NCBI GenBank assembly: GCA_013791775.1
Contig: VMTE01000036.1
Span: 62,001 to 126,000, forward strand
From: Hyphomonas sp.
Lineage (GTDB): Bacteria; Pseudomonadota; Alphaproteobacteria; Caulobacterales; Hyphomonadaceae
Length of the DNA: 64,000 nt
Direction: 5' to 3'
This document shows positions 7,729 through 18,159 of this stretch, piece after piece (the first letter of the stretch is position 1; each line of letters opens with the position of its first letter). The notes beneath the pieces were generated by a model, which saw nothing but the letters and a program-made list of their open reading frames with translations, ran no database searches and was not told where the DNA came from. The position numbers were made by a program, and so were the translations under genes.

Positions 7729-9161
7729 AGCTGAAAGACCTCTTCCCGCTCGCCGGGAATGGCGAGACCGAGATTCTGGGATTGACGGCGGACAGCCGCA
7801 AGGTCCAGCCGGGCTGGCTGTTTGCGGCGCTCAAGGGAGCGGCGCACGACGGCAGCCGGTTTGCGGCCCAGGCGATTGCCCAGGGCGCCGCCGCGATCCT
7901 CTCGGACGGCAGCGCTGACACCGGCGACACGCCGCATGTCGTGGCCGACGAACCGCGCCGCGCCCTCGCGCTTGCCGCCAAACGTTTCCACGGCGCACAG
8001 CCGGCAACCGTGGTGGCCATCACCGGCACCAACGGCAAATCCTCGACGGTCGATTTTGCCCGCCAGATCTGGAGCCGGGCCGGCTTCAAGGCCGCCTCGA
8101 TGGGCACGCTTGGCGCTATCGGTCCGGACGGCAAGATCGAGGTCGGTCACACGACGCCGGATCCGGTCACCATCCACCAGACGCTGGAAGCGCTGGCCGG
8201 GCAGGGCGTGACACATTGCGCGATGGAGGCGTCCAGCCACGGCCTTGAGCAGCACCGGCTGGACGGGGTCGCCCTGTCAGCCGTCGGCTTCCTGAACTTC
8301 ACGCAGGACCACCTCGACTATCACGGCACGATGGAAGAGTACCTCCGCTCGAAGCTGAAACTGTTCCGCTCGCTGGCGCCCGCCGGCATTCCGGCCATCA
8401 TCAACGCCGATAGTCCGCAGCGGGACGATTTCGAAGCGGCCGCCAAGGCGGCGGGCCTGACAGTCGTGTCCTTCGGCTGGAAGGGCGAGGATCTGTGGAT
8501 CGACGAACTGATGCCGAAGGCAACCGGTCAGACCCTGTTCCTTTACTGGCGCGACACGGAACAGAAGCCGGTCGAGTTGCCATTGATCGGCGAGTTCCAG
8601 GCGCTGAATGCGCTGGCCGCCGCCGCGATCTGCCTGTCGCTCGGCATGGACTTCCCGGCGGTTGCCGACGGGCTCGCCCATCTCAAGCCGGTCAAGGGCC
8701 GGCTCGAATTTGTCGGCAAGACCGCAGCCGGCGCCGCGGTGTTCGTGGACTATGCCCACACGCCGGACGGGCTGGACGTGTTGCTGCGCGCGGTGCGTCC
8801 GCACACGGCCGGACGGCTGAAGGTGATCTTCGGCTGCGGCGGCGACCGCGATGCGCGCAAGCGTCCGGTCATGGGCGAGATTGCTACCCGGCAGGCCGAT
8901 GACGTGATCGTGACCGATGATAATCCGCGTTCGGAGGATCCCGCGAAGATCCGGGCTGCCATTCTTGGCGGCGCAAAGGGTGCGCGCGAGATCGGCGACC
9001 GGGCAGAAGCGATCCGGACGGTGATCGGTGAACTCAAGAAGGGCGACACGCTGGTGATTGCGGGCAAGGGACACGAAACCGGCCAGATCATCGGCAACGA
9101 TATCCTGCCCTTCTCGGACCAGGAAGAAGCGCTCGCCGCGATCCGGGGAGGCGCCGCATGA
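7725..9161 (+). CDS. murE: MurE, UDP-MurNAc-L-Ala-D-Glu:meso-diaminopimelate ligase
   Basis: A 478-residue Mur ligase with the ATP loop GTNGKS (K106) and the DNPR motif at D399-R402 that selects meso-diaminopimelate in known MurE enzymes, so the peptidoglycan should be of the DAP type. The GTG start at 7725 overlaps the ftsI stop and is preceded by AAAGGAG. It adds the third residue of the stem peptide in the cytoplasm. It overlaps murF by ATGA. Confidence 0.96.
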   Translation: MKLKDLFPLAGNGETEILGLTADSRKVQPGWLFAALKGAAHDGSRFAAQAIAQGAAAILSDGSADTGDTPHVVADEPRRALALAAKRFHGAQPATVVAITGTNGKSSTVDFARQIWSRAGFKAASMGTLGAIGPDGKIEVGHTTPDPVTIHQTLEALAGQGVTHCAMEASSHGLEQHRLDGVALSAVGFLNFTQDHLDYHGTMEEYLRSKLKLFRSLAPAGIPAIINADSPQRDDFEAAAKAAGLTVVSFGWKGEDLWIDELMPKATGQTLFLYWRDTEQKPVELPLIGEFQALNALAAAAICLSLGMDFPAVADGLAHLKPVKGRLEFVGKTAAGAAVFVDYAHTPDGLDVLLRAVRPHTAGRLKVIFGCGGDRDARKRPVMGEIATRQADDVIVTDDNPRSEDPAKIRAAILGGAKGAREIGDRAEAIRTVIGELKKGDTLVIAGKGHETGQIIGNDILPFSDQEEALAAIRGGAA

Positions 9162-10594
9162 GCGCGCCGCTGTGGACCTCGGACGATATCGAGCTGGCCA
9201 CCGGCGGCGCGGCAACACAGCCGTTCACGGTGACCGCCGGCGTGTCGATCGACACGCGCACGCTTCAGCCGGGTGACCTCTTTGTGGCGCTGACCGACCA
9301 GCGTGACGGGCACGACTTTGTCGAAGCCGCGTTCAAGGCGGGCGCTGCCGGCGCATTGGTATCGAAGCCCGTCACCGGCGGACCCGCCGTGCAGGTGGAC
9401 GATGTGCTCGAGGCGTTGACGGCCCTCGGCATTGCCGCGCGCATCCGCAGCGGCGCCATCCGGACCGCCGTGACGGGGTCGGCGGGCAAAACCTCGGTCA
9501 AGGAAATGCTGGCGCGGATCTATGCCGCGTTCGGGCCGTCGCATTCGAACGCCAAGAGTTTCAACAATCACTGGGGTGTGCCGCTGACGCTGGCGCGCAT
9601 GCCGGAAGGCACAAGGCGCGCCGTGTTCGAGATCGGCATGAACACGCCGGGCGAGATTGCGCCGCGCAGCCACATGGTGCGCCCGCAGATCGGCCTGATC
9701 ACCTGCGTCGCGGCGGCTCACCTAGAGGGCCTCGGATCGGTCGAGGCGATCGCACGCGAGAAGGCGGACATCTTCGCCGGGCTGGAAGCGGGCGGCACGA
9801 TCATCCTTCCCGCCGACGATGCGTTCGTGGACTTCCTCGCGGCGCGTGCGCGCGAGCTCTGCCCGACGGGCAATGTTGAAACCTTCGGCCGGTCTGACGA
9901 GGCGACCGCGCGGATTTCCGGCTACGAAACAGACGGGCGCACCAGCCGGGTCTCGGTGGATGTGGTCGGGCAAACGGTGTCGGTTTCGGTCAATGCCGTG
10001 GGCGAGCACTGGGCATCGAATGTGGCGGCCGCGCTGCTGGCAGCCAGCCAGACGGGAAGGTCGGTGGCCGACTGCGCCGAGGCCCTGTCGGGCTATGCGC
10101 CGCCGCCGGGACGCGGCACCGCCGAAACGCTCGGCCTGCCGGATGGCGGAAGTTTCACCCTGATCGACGATGCCTACAACGCCAACCCGGCGAGCATGCG
10201 CGCAGCGCTCAAGTCACTGGCGCAGCGGACGGGCGGGCGGCGCCTGGCAGCGCTGGGCGACATGCGCGAAATTGGCGCGTCTTCGGCCGAGGAACACCGC
10301 ACGCTGGCAAGTGCCGTCGCCGAAGCGGGCGTCGCAGGCGTGTTCCTGGCGGGCAGCGAAATGCGCCACCTTGCCGAAGCGCTTCCTCCCGGTTTTCCGC
10401 AAGCGTCTGCTCCGTCAGCGGATGACTTGTGGAATCAGCTGCAAAAGGCGCTGAAGGACGGTGATCTGCTCTTGATCAAAGGGTCGAATGCCTCCGGTAT
10501 GGGACGGTTAGCGGACCGCCTGCGCCAATGGAGCGCGGCGGCCGGATTGGGCAAGATGGAAAGCGGTCCAGAAGGGGCCGCGAGGACAAGCTGA
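9158..10594 (+). CDS. murF: MurF, UDP-MurNAc-tripeptide:D-Ala-D-Ala ligase
   Basis: A 478-residue Mur ligase with the variant P-loop TGSAGKTS (K111) and the downstream [15 protein letters not shown] segment typical of MurF. It adds D-alanyl-D-alanine to complete the UDP-MurNAc-pentapeptide. The gene starts inside the murE stop (ATGA) and its last base is the first base of the mraY ATG. Confidence 0.96.
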   Translation: MSAPLWTSDDIELATGGAATQPFTVTAGVSIDTRTLQPGDLFVALTDQRDGHDFVEAAFKAGAAGALVSKPVTGGPAVQVDDVLEALTALGIAARIRSGAIRTAVTGSAGKTSVKEMLARIYAAFGPSHSNAKSFNNHWGVPLTLARMPEGTRRAVFEIGMNTPGEIAPRSHMVRPQIGLITCVAAAHLEGLGSVEAIAREKADIFAGLEAGGTIILPADDAFVDFLAARARELCPTGNVETFGRSDEATARISGYETDGRTSRVSVDVVGQTVSVSVNAVGEHWASNVAAALLAASQTGRSVADCAEALSGYAPPPGRGTAETLGLPDGGSFTLIDDAYNANPASMRAALKSLAQRTGGRRLAALGDMREIGASSAEEHRTLASAVAEAGVAGVFLAGSEMRHLAEALPPGFPQASAPSADDLWNQLQKALKDGDLLLIKGSNASGMGRLADRLRQWSAAAGLGKMESGPEGAARTS

Positions 10595-11787
10595 TGCTGT
10601 ACGAATGGCTCGCCGCGCCGAGCGGTGCCCTCAATCTTCTGAACTACATCACCTTCCGCACGGGGGCGGCGGTGGTGACGGCGTTCCTGATCACCGTCTT
10701 CTTCGGCGATGCGATAATCAACACATTGCGCGCGCGCCAGGGCAAGGGTCAGCCGATCCGCGACCTGTCGCTGGAAGCGCAGATGTCGAAGAAGGGCACG
10801 CCGACCATGGGCGGCTTGCTGATCTGGCTCGGCCTGATCGTGGCCGTCGCGCTTTGGGGCAACCTCAGGAATCCCTATGTCTGGGTCACGTTGTTCGTGA
10901 CGTTCTCCTACGCGTTCCTTGGTTTTCTGGACGACCTTGCGAAAGTGACGAAGCAATCGACCGACGGTGTGTCGGCGGGTGCGCGTCTGATTGCCGGGTT
11001 CGCCATTGCGGCGCTCGCCTGCGCCGTGATCATGGGCCTGCACGGCGCTCATACGCCGGCCGGTCACGCCGAGTGGGGCGCGCTGAACCCGCTCGCCGAA
11101 TGGATTGCTGACTTCGCGCCGAAAACCTCCGTCCAGCCAGCGGATCCGGATTTCTCCGGCGGTGTCGCCGTGCCGTTCGTGAACAACTACTTCCTCCCCC
11201 TCGGAGGCTTCTTCATTCTGTTTGGCATGATCGTGATCGTCGGAAGCGCCAATGCCGTGAATTTCACGGACGGGCTGGACGGCCTCGCGATCGTGCCGAT
11301 GACCTTTGCCGCCGCCGCTTATGCGATGATTGCCTATCTCACCGGCAACTTCGTATTCGCGGAGTATCTGGGCATCCAGTTCGCGCCCGGCGCCGGTGAG
11401 CTCGCCGTGGTGCTCGGCGCGATGATCGGGGCGGGCATGGGCTTTCTCTGGTACAACGCCTACCCCGCAAAGGTGTTCATGGGCGATACCGGCTCGCTCG
11501 GTCTCGGCGCCATGCTGGGCGTCGTGGCGGTGGCGACCAAGCACGAGTTTGCGCTCGTCGTGATCGGCGGCCTGTTCGTCATCGAGGCGGTGTCGGTGCT
11601 GACCCAGATCGGCTGGTTCAAGATCACCCGGCGCCTGACCGGCGAAGGCAAGCGAATCTTCCTGATGGCGCCCCTGCACCACCACTTCCAGAAGAAGAAC
11701 TGGCCCGAAACGCGGGTCGTCGTCCGCTTCTGGATCCTGTCTGTCCTGTTTGCCCTCGCGGGCCTCGCCACGCTGAAGCTGAGGTGA
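10594..11787 (+). CDS. mraY: MraY, phospho-MurNAc-pentapeptide transferase
   Basis: A 397-residue multispanning membrane enzyme that makes lipid I from undecaprenyl phosphate. Signature segments are [18 protein letters not shown] and [10 protein letters not shown] with the catalytic aspartates, and a C-terminal [11 protein letters not shown]. The frame is open 66 bp upstream, but the ATG at 10594 directly abuts the murF stop and fits family starts. It is longer than the usual ~360 residues because of a periplasmic/loop insert around residues 145-200. Confidence 0.95.
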   Translation: MLYEWLAAPSGALNLLNYITFRTGAAVVTAFLITVFFGDAIINTLRARQGKGQPIRDLSLEAQMSKKGTPTMGGLLIWLGLIVAVALWGNLRNPYVWVTLFVTFSYAFLGFLDDLAKVTKQSTDGVSAGARLIAGFAIAALACAVIMGLHGAHTPAGHAEWGALNPLAEWIADFAPKTSVQPADPDFSGGVAVPFVNNYFLPLGGFFILFGMIVIVGSANAVNFTDGLDGLAIVPMTFAAAAYAMIAYLTGNFVFAEYLGIQFAPGAGELAVVLGAMIGAGMGFLWYNAYPAKVFMGDTGSLGLGAMLGVVAVATKHEFALVVIGGLFVIEAVSVLTQIGWFKITRRLTGEGKRIFLMAPLHHHFQKKNWPETRVVVRFWILSVLFALAGLATLKLR

Positions 11788-11797
11788 TGGACACGCG

Positions 11798-13213
11798 ATG
11801 ATCCGCATCTCCGAATATTTTGCACGAGACGTTGCTGTGTATGGCCTCGGCCGCACAGGTCTCAGCGCAGCGCTGGCCCTGAAGGCCGGCGGCGCGCGCG
11901 TGCATGCGTGGGATGACAATGAAGAAACGCGGGCCAAGGCTGAAGCGGCCGGCATAGCCCTGTCCGACATCAACAAGCGCGACTGGCAGACCTTTGCCGC
12001 GCTCGTCCTGTCGCCGGGTATTCCCTACAAGTTTCCGCAACCGCACCGCCTGGTGCGGATGGCGGAGATGACCGGCGTGCCGGTGATCGGCGACATGGAG
12101 CTGTTCGCGCGCGCCGTGCAGGCGATGCCCGAACGCAGCCGCCCGAAGGTGATCGGCATCACGGGCACCAACGGCAAGTCCACAACGACGGCGCTGATCG
12201 GGCATATCCTCAAGGAAGCGGGACGCGACGTGCGTGTTGGCGGCAATATCGGCACCGGCGTTCTCGACCTCGCCCCGCTCCACTCCAATGCGGTCTATGT
12301 TCTGGAGCTCTCCTCCTACCAGCTCGACCTCGTGAAGAGCCTGCACTGCAATGTAGCGGTGATGCTGAACCTCTCGCCAGACCATCTCGACCGGCACGGC
12401 GGCATGGACGGCTATCAGGCCGCCAAGATGCGCATCTTCCAGAACCAGACCCCGCAGGACGTCGCGGTCATCGGCTTCGATGACATCTACACCCAGTCCA
12501 TGGCGATCGGACTTGGCGGCAGCGGCGTGCAGAAGGTGACGCAGATCTCATCGACCTACACGCTCGGCAAGGGGGTCAGTGCGGTCGAAGGCCGCCTGTA
12601 CGACAACATGAGCGGCAAGGCCGAGTTCATCGGCAAGCTGGAAGACTGCCCGGCGCTGCAGGGCCGTCACAATTTCCAGAATGCGGCCGCCGCCTACGCC
12701 GCCTGCCGCGCGATCGGCCTCGACCCCGCAACCATCATGGCAGGCCTGAAGACCTTCCCGGGCCTCGCGCACCGGATGGAGAATGTCGGCGCACTCGAAG
12801 GCGTGCGTTTCGTCAACGATTCCAAGGCGACCAATGCGCAGGCGGCCGAACAGGCGCTGCGGTCCTTCAGGAATATCTACTGGATCGCCGGAGGCGTGGC
12901 GAAAGCCGAAGGCATCGCGCCGCTGGCGGCCTGCTTTCCGAATGTCACCAAGGCCTACCTGATCGGTCAGGCGGAGGAGACGTTCGCCGCCGCCCTGCAA
13001 GGCAAGGTGCCGGCCCAAGTTTGTGGCACGCTCGAGCGCGCCGTCGATGCGGCGTTCCGGGATGCGAGGGCGTCGGGCGATCCCTCGCCGGTCATATTGC
13101 TATCGCCGGCCTGCGCCAGCTTCGACCAGTTCAAGGACTACGAGCACCGCGGCGACGTGTTCCGCGATCTCGTCTCGGCGATGATGCCAGCACCGATCAA
13201 GGAGTCGGCGTGA
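11798..13213 (+). CDS. murD: MurD, UDP-MurNAc-L-Ala:D-Glu ligase
   Basis: A 471-residue Mur ligase with an N-terminal Rossmann-like UDP-binding domain (VYGLGRTGLS), the P-loop GITGTNGKST (K127), and the C-terminal domain containing VNDSKATNAQA. It adds D-glutamate to UDP-MurNAc-L-alanine. It lies 10 bp after mraY, and its stop overlaps the GTG start of ftsW. Confidence 0.96.
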   Translation: MIRISEYFARDVAVYGLGRTGLSAALALKAGGARVHAWDDNEETRAKAEAAGIALSDINKRDWQTFAALVLSPGIPYKFPQPHRLVRMAEMTGVPVIGDMELFARAVQAMPERSRPKVIGITGTNGKSTTTALIGHILKEAGRDVRVGGNIGTGVLDLAPLHSNAVYVLELSSYQLDLVKSLHCNVAVMLNLSPDHLDRHGGMDGYQAAKMRIFQNQTPQDVAVIGFDDIYTQSMAIGLGGSGVQKVTQISSTYTLGKGVSAVEGRLYDNMSGKAEFIGKLEDCPALQGRHNFQNAAAAYAACRAIGLDPATIMAGLKTFPGLAHRMENVGALEGVRFVNDSKATNAQAAEQALRSFRNIYWIAGGVAKAEGIAPLAACFPNVTKAYLIGQAEETFAAALQGKVPAQVCGTLERAVDAAFRDARASGDPSPVILLSPACASFDQFKDYEHRGDVFRDLVSAMMPAPIKESA

Positions 13214-14361
13214 CCCAGTCCGCTGCCGGGCCGCTGCTGCCACGTTCGGATTCGTCCTGGTTTACCGAATGGCGCCGCACGCTCGACTGGGGACTCGTTG
13301 CCGGCGTGATGCTGCTGGCAGCCATCGGCCTGCTGATGTCGCTGGCCGTGGGCCCGTCGGCGGCGGCCCGGATCGGCTACGCAGACCCCTATCACTTCGT
13401 TTACCGGCAAGCGCTGTTCGCGGTCATCGGCATCGGCCTGATGCTGACCGTCAGCCTGCTTGACCGGACCTGGGCCCGGCGCCTGGCGCTTGTGATATTC
13501 GCCGCCGCGTTCCTCCTGATGGCCGTGCTGCTTCTGGTCGGCCGCGAAGTGAACGGCGCGCAGAGCTGGTTCCGGTTCACCAGTTTCTCGGTGCAGCCCA
13601 GCGAACTTGTGAAGCCGACGCTGATCGTGCTGTGCGCCTGGCTCCTGGCGCAGCGTGAGCGCTATCCGGCCGCGCCCTGGTCGATCATCGCCTTCGCCTT
13701 CTACGGGGCGACGCTCGGCCTGTTCATCCTGCAGCCGGACGTCGGCGGCGCCGCACTGCTGACGCTGGCCTTTCTGACCGCGTTCTTTGTCAGCGGCCTG
13801 CCCAAGCGCTGGATCATCGGGTTTGCAGCGGGCGGCGGCGCGCTGGCGGTGCTGCTCTATAACCTGCTTCCGTATGTGAAGGTGCGGGTCAACACGATCC
13901 TCAATCCGAGTTCCGTTGACACGTTCCAGATCGAGAAGACGCTGGAGGCCATCGGGCGCGGCGGCCTGTTCGGAACCGGCCCGGGCGAGGGGAAGGTCAA
14001 GATCCAGATCCCCGAAGCCCACACCGATTTCATCTTCGCCGTGATCGCCGAAGAGTTCGGCCTGATCGCCATCGTCGCCGTGATGGCGATCTATGCCCTG
14101 ATCGCGGTGCGGGGGTTCCGGGCAGCGTCCCGGATCGAGGACGGTTTTGCCCGCACGGCAGCGGCCGGCCTGTTCGCCCTGCTCACCCTCCAGGCGGCGG
14201 TGAACATCGGCGTGAACCTCGCCGTGGTGCCGCCGACCGGTCTGACCCTGCCCTTCATCTCCTATGGCGGCTCGTCGATGGTGGGGATGGGATTGACGCT
14301 CGGCCTCGCGCTTGCTCTCGTACGCGGCGAAGGCACGAGGAGCCGTGGGCCGTATGGCTGA
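13210..14361 (+). CDS. ftsW: FtsW, septal SEDS peptidoglycan glycosyltransferase
   Basis: A 383-residue SEDS-family polymerase with about 10 membrane segments. Conserved FtsW/RodA segments include the region after [33 protein letters not shown] and the C-terminal [11 protein letters not shown] start at GTG 13210, which overlaps the murD stop and has AAGGAG 6 bp upstream; the longer frame upstream is murD in another phase. It polymerises lipid II with FtsI at the septum. Confidence 0.95.
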   Translation: MTQSAAGPLLPRSDSSWFTEWRRTLDWGLVAGVMLLAAIGLLMSLAVGPSAAARIGYADPYHFVYRQALFAVIGIGLMLTVSLLDRTWARRLALVIFAAAFLLMAVLLLVGREVNGAQSWFRFTSFSVQPSELVKPTLIVLCAWLLAQRERYPAAPWSIIAFAFYGATLGLFILQPDVGGAALLTLAFLTAFFVSGLPKRWIIGFAAGGGALAVLLYNLLPYVKVRVNTILNPSSVDTFQIEKTLEAIGRGGLFGTGPGEGKVKIQIPEAHTDFIFAVIAEEFGLIAIVAVMAIYALIAVRGFRAASRIEDGFARTAAAGLFALLTLQAAVNIGVNLAVVPPTGLTLPFISYGGSSMVGMGLTLGLALALVRGEGTRSRGPYG

Positions 14362-15454
14362 ACTACCCCGAGAGAGGCTCGTCGTGATCGCCGCTGGCGG
14401 CACGGGAGGCCATATGTTTCCGGCGCGCGCCTTTGCCGACGAGCTGCGGGCGCGCGGCTGGAAGACCGCGTTGATCTCGGATTCGCGCGGGCTGCGCTAT
14501 GCCGCCGATTTCCCCGCAGACTGGAAGGAAGAGATCGAGGCCGCCTCGCCCAATTTCCGAAAGCCCTGGACGCTTCCCGGCGCCGCGCTGAAGATCAATG
14601 CCGGGATCGCCAAGGCCTCGCGCCTGCTGAAGCAGCATCGCCCGGCGCTGGTTGCGGGTTTCGGCGGCTATCCCGCCTTTCCGGCGCTGGCCGCTGCGCG
14701 CCGCCGGGGCGTGCCGATCCTCATCCACGAACAGAACGCGGTGCTGGGCCGGGTGAACCGTCAGTTCGCCAAGCATGCCAAGCTGGTGGCCAGCGGCTTT
14801 TCCCGGCTCGACTTCCTGCCGCCGGGCTCTGCGCACCTTGCCGTCGGCAACCCGGTGCGCGCGCCCATTCTGGCGGCGGCCACCCGGCCCTTCCCGCCAA
14901 CGGACGGCGTGCTCAACATCTTTGTCACCGGCGGAAGCCAGGGGTCGCGGATCATCGGCGAAATGGTGCCGCTGGCGATCGCCCAGCAGCTGCCGCCGCC
15001 GCTGATGGCACGCATCAAGGTGGTCCAGCAGGTGAGGGAAGAGCAGGTCGAAAGCGTGCGGTCCGTGTACCGGGTCGCGAAGATCGACTGCGAACTGGCG
15101 CCGTTCTTTTCCGACATGCCCGACCGGCTTGCCGAGGCGCATCTGGTGATTGCCCGCTCGGGCGCGGGAACGGTCAGTGAGCTGGCAGCCGTCGGGCGGC
15201 CGTCGATCCTGATCCCGCTCGCCATCGCCATGGACGACCATCAGGCGGCCAACGCCGAAGCGCTGACCGAAGTGGGCGCAGCGGACATGCTGCTGGAGTC
15301 GAATGCGACCCCCAAACTGCTTGGCGCGCTTATCGCGGCCCGGTTTTCCGATATGGAGGAGCTGCGGGCCCGCGCGGCGGCGGCCAGGTCGGCCGCAAAG
15401 CCGGACGCGGCCCGGGAACTCGCCGACATGGCGGAGAGGATCGCCGAACTATGA
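14354..15454 (+). CDS. murG: MurG, lipid II synthase (GlcNAc transferase)
   Basis: A 366-residue GT28 glycosyltransferase with the N-terminal [10 protein letters not shown] loop, the [12 protein letters not shown] segment and the second G-loop TGGSQGSR. It adds GlcNAc to lipid I at the inner face of the membrane. The ATG at 14354 overlaps the ftsW stop by 8 bp and gives [16 protein letters not shown]; the longer in-frame start at 14312 lies well inside ftsW. Its stop overlaps the next small gene by ATGA. Confidence 0.95.
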   Translation: MAELPRERLVVIAAGGTGGHMFPARAFADELRARGWKTALISDSRGLRYAADFPADWKEEIEAASPNFRKPWTLPGAALKINAGIAKASRLLKQHRPALVAGFGGYPAFPALAAARRRGVPILIHEQNAVLGRVNRQFAKHAKLVASGFSRLDFLPPGSAHLAVGNPVRAPILAAATRPFPPTDGVLNIFVTGGSQGSRIIGEMVPLAIAQQLPPPLMARIKVVQQVREEQVESVRSVYRVAKIDCELAPFFSDMPDRLAEAHLVIARSGAGTVSELAAVGRPSILIPLAIAMDDHQAANAEALTEVGAADMLLESNATPKLLGALIAARFSDMEELRARAAAARSAAKPDAARELADMAERIAEL

Positions 15455-15825
15455 CCCGCAATTCCGCGCTGTTGGCGCTGCCCTATGCTGCGGTGCTTGT
15501 GCTGCTCGACCTCGTGCTGCTGTCGCAGGGCGGTCGGGCGATGGCGCTGGCGATTGCCGGCCTCATCTGCGCCGCAACGCTTGGCTGGGGCGGTGTGCGC
15601 ACGCTCAGCCAGGGCTCGTCCCGGCTGCTGTCGGCGGCCTGGGGCGTTGCAGTCGGCGCGTTCTGGATGGCCTTCTTTTCGCACACGCTTTCCCTCAATG
15701 CCGGCGCACCATCGCCCTATGCGGGCGGCATGCTGGGGGACGGTCTGCTGACGTTGGTGTTCGGCGGCCTGCTCGCCGCTGCCATCGCCGGGCTGGTGCT
15801 GTCGCTGTCCCGGCGATCGATCTAG
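15451..15825 (+). CDS. Small four-helix membrane protein between murG and murC
   Basis: A 124-residue protein with about four hydrophobic helices and no motif I recognise. It is translationally coupled to murG (ATGA) and followed 16 bp later by murC, so it is a genuine operon member. Its place in the lipid II branch suggests an accessory role in envelope synthesis, but that is inference from position only. Confidence 0.75.
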   Translation: MTRNSALLALPYAAVLVLLDLVLLSQGGRAMALAIAGLICAATLGWGGVRTLSQGSSRLLSAAWGVAVGAFWMAFFSHTLSLNAGAPSPYAGGMLGDGLLTLVFGGLLAAAIAGLVLSLSRRSI

Positions 15826-15841
15826 GAGTTCGCCCCGCGCC

Positions 15842-17257
15842 ATGTCGCCCCCCACCCCATTCTCCGTTGGACCCGCCCACATCGTCGGCATCGGCGGCAT
15901 CGGCATGTCCGGGATTGCCGACGTGATGCTGACCATGGGCTATGAGGTGCAGGGCTCCGACGTTGCCGACAGCGCCAATGTGGAGCGATTGCGCGCGCGC
16001 GGCGTCAAGGTGTTCATCGGCCATGCCGCCGGAAACGTCGCCGGCGCCGGAACGGTGATCATTTCGTCCGCGATCCGGCGCGACAATCCGGAAGTGCAGG
16101 CGGCGCGGGCCGCCGGAATTCCGGTGGTGCGGCGCGCCAACATGCTCGCCGAGATCACGCGCCTGAAATACACGGTCTGCATCGCGGGCACGCATGGCAA
16201 GACGACGACCACGTCGCTGGTCGCCTGCCTGCTCGACGGCGCCGGCATCGACCCGACCGTCATCAATGGCGGCATCATCCACGCCTACGGGTCGAACTAC
16301 AAGGCCGGCGAAAGCGACTGGATGGTCGTGGAAAGCGACGAGAGCGACGGCACCTTTGCCAAGCTGCATCCGACCTGCGCCGTCGTCACCAACATCGATC
16401 CGGAACATATGGACCATTACGGCACCATGGACCGGCTCCGGGAAGCCTTCGACACTTTCGTCGAGAACCTGCCTTTCTATGGCTTCGCGGTGCTGTGCAC
16501 CGATCACCCCGAGGTGCAGGCGCTTGCCGCCCGGGTGACCGACCGGCGCCGCATCACCTACGGTTTCAACCTGCAGGCCGATATCCGGGCGACCAACCTG
16601 CATACGGACCTCAATGGCGCACACTTCGATGTCGAGATCCGGCGCGCCTCCGGCGGACCCCGGATCATCAGTGACCTGACCCTGCCAATGGCGGGGGAGC
16701 ACAATGTGCAGAACGCGCTCGCGGCGATCACCGTCGCGCTGGAACTCGGCGCCAGCGACGCGCAGGTGCGCAGCGCGCTGGGCAAGTTCGGCGGCGTGAA
16801 GCGGCGGTTCTCTGCGGTGGGCGACTGGGTACCGGTGGCCGGTCAGGCGCCAGTCAGGATCATCGACGATTATGGCCACCACCCGGTGGAAATTGCGGCC
16901 GTGCTGAAAGCCGCCCGCGCGATGCAGGGCACGGGCACTCTGATCGCGGTGTGCCAGCCGCACCGGTACACGCGCCTGCGCGATCTGTTCGAGGAGTTCT
17001 CGACCTGTTTCGACCAGGCCGATCATGTGCTGGTTGCGCCAGTCTATGAAGCCGGCGAGGCGCCGATACCGGGCATCACGAGCGAGGCGCTGGTCAATTC
17101 CATCCGCCGTCACGGGCACAAGAGCGCAGAGGCGTTGCCGAGCTTCGCCGCATTGCCCGAGCGCGTGCGCGCACTTGCCGGGCCGGGCGCGATGATCGTC
17201 TGCCTCGGGGCAGGGGACATCACCAAGTATGCTGGAGAACTGGCCGGTATTCTTTAG
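15842..17257 (+). CDS. murC: MurC, UDP-MurNAc:L-alanine ligase
   Basis: A 471-residue Mur ligase with the N-terminal [14 protein letters not shown] loop, the MurC-type P-loop AGTHGKTTT (K120) and the [10 protein letters not shown] motif diagnostic of MurC. It adds the first stem-peptide residue. It is the last gene of this operon: its stop overlaps that of a convergent minus-strand gene, so the expected murB-ddl-ftsQAZ continuation is absent here. Confidence 0.96.
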   Translation: MSPPTPFSVGPAHIVGIGGIGMSGIADVMLTMGYEVQGSDVADSANVERLRARGVKVFIGHAAGNVAGAGTVIISSAIRRDNPEVQAARAAGIPVVRRANMLAEITRLKYTVCIAGTHGKTTTTSLVACLLDGAGIDPTVINGGIIHAYGSNYKAGESDWMVVESDESDGTFAKLHPTCAVVTNIDPEHMDHYGTMDRLREAFDTFVENLPFYGFAVLCTDHPEVQALAARVTDRRRITYGFNLQADIRATNLHTDLNGAHFDVEIRRASGGPRIISDLTLPMAGEHNVQNALAAITVALELGASDAQVRSALGKFGGVKRRFSAVGDWVPVAGQAPVRIIDDYGHHPVEIAAVLKAARAMQGTGTLIAVCQPHRYTRLRDLFEEFSTCFDQADHVLVAPVYEAGEAPIPGITSEALVNSIRRHGHKSAEALPSFAALPERVRALAGPGAMIVCLGAGDITKYAGELAGIL

Positions 17258-18039
17258 TTTGTTCCGGAGACCGGCAACGCGATCGTGCGCTGATCGACGA
17301 TGACCCGGTCCTGCGCCAAGCCGAGCGTTTCCGGCCTCGCGGCGAGCAGCTGAACCTGGACGGGGCCTTTGAGACGCCGGAGGTTCCAGTAGGTCGAACT
17401 TACGCTACCGGCGCACATCACGGCTGACTGGCCGGCGCGGACGCTGCGTTGCTTGATGCGGGGTTCACGGGAGAACCGCTGGCCGTCCGATGTGCGCAAT
17501 TCGACGACATAAGCCTGCAGGAGTTGCGTGTGGTTCTCGGCGGTGACGCAGACTTCCAGTTCGCCGACCGGCGCCGCCGTGATCTCGAGCGCGGCGATGC
17601 GCCCGCCCGCTTCGCCTTCATAGGCATGGGCACCGAACGTGTTGTCGACCATCGAGAAGTAGAGCCCTGCCCGGGCGCGGCACAGGGCGCCGGTGGCGGA
17701 TCCATCGCTGCGTCCCGCCGCGCAGATGTCCATCATCTCGGTGCGCATCCGGTCGTCGCACCAGGACTGCGTCTGCTCGCGCAGTTCATAGCAGGCATCA
17801 TGGCGTTCGCAGGCGGGCCGGAACGGGCCGTCAAGCGCGGGTCCGATGAAGGCGACGAGCGATTTCGGCATATGGTCGGAGATGAATTCCGGTCCGCACC
17901 GGTCAGACGGCTTGCTGGCGCCCGTTTCCCGCACGGCATAGGCCGGATCGAGCGCCACTGGCCGGTCGATACCCGGCGCCGACGCGCAGGCAGCGATCAG
18001 CCAGACAGAGGCCAGCGCGATGCACGATGAACGCTGCAT
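17254..18039 (-). CDS. Lipoprotein with a phospholipase A2-like active-site motif
   Basis: A 261-residue predicted lipoprotein (lipobox LIAAC, C18). Residues 70-110 hold C77-ERH80-D81-AC83-Y and later cysteines C94 and C106, resembling the CxxHDxCY catalytic helix and paired cysteines of secreted phospholipase A2, including bacterial and fungal forms. The C-terminal half has no recognised domain. If active it would cleave phospholipids in the periplasm or outer membrane, with H80 and D81 as catalytic and calcium-binding residues. The function is inferred from the motif alone. It converges with murC with a 4-bp overlap. Confidence 0.65.
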   Translation of the reverse strand: MQRSSCIALASVWLIAACASAPGIDRPVALDPAYAVRETGASKPSDRCGPEFISDHMPKSLVAFIGPALDGPFRPACERHDACYELREQTQSWCDDRMRTEMMDICAAGRSDGSATGALCRARAGLYFSMVDNTFGAHAYEGEAGGRIAALEITAAPVGELEVCVTAENHTQLLQAYVVELRTSDGQRFSREPRIKQRSVRAGQSAVMCAGSVSSTYWNLRRLKGPVQVQLLAARPETLGLAQDRVIVDQRTIALPVSGTN

Positions 18040-18159
18040 GTGGCGGCTCCCCTTGGGTCAGTGTGTGCAAAGTGCCGGAAGCACTTCCCCTGACGCTGCG
18101 AATAACGCAGTCTCGAACCCGATGAAAGGCGCACCAGACGCCAAAAGGACAGGAAACGC

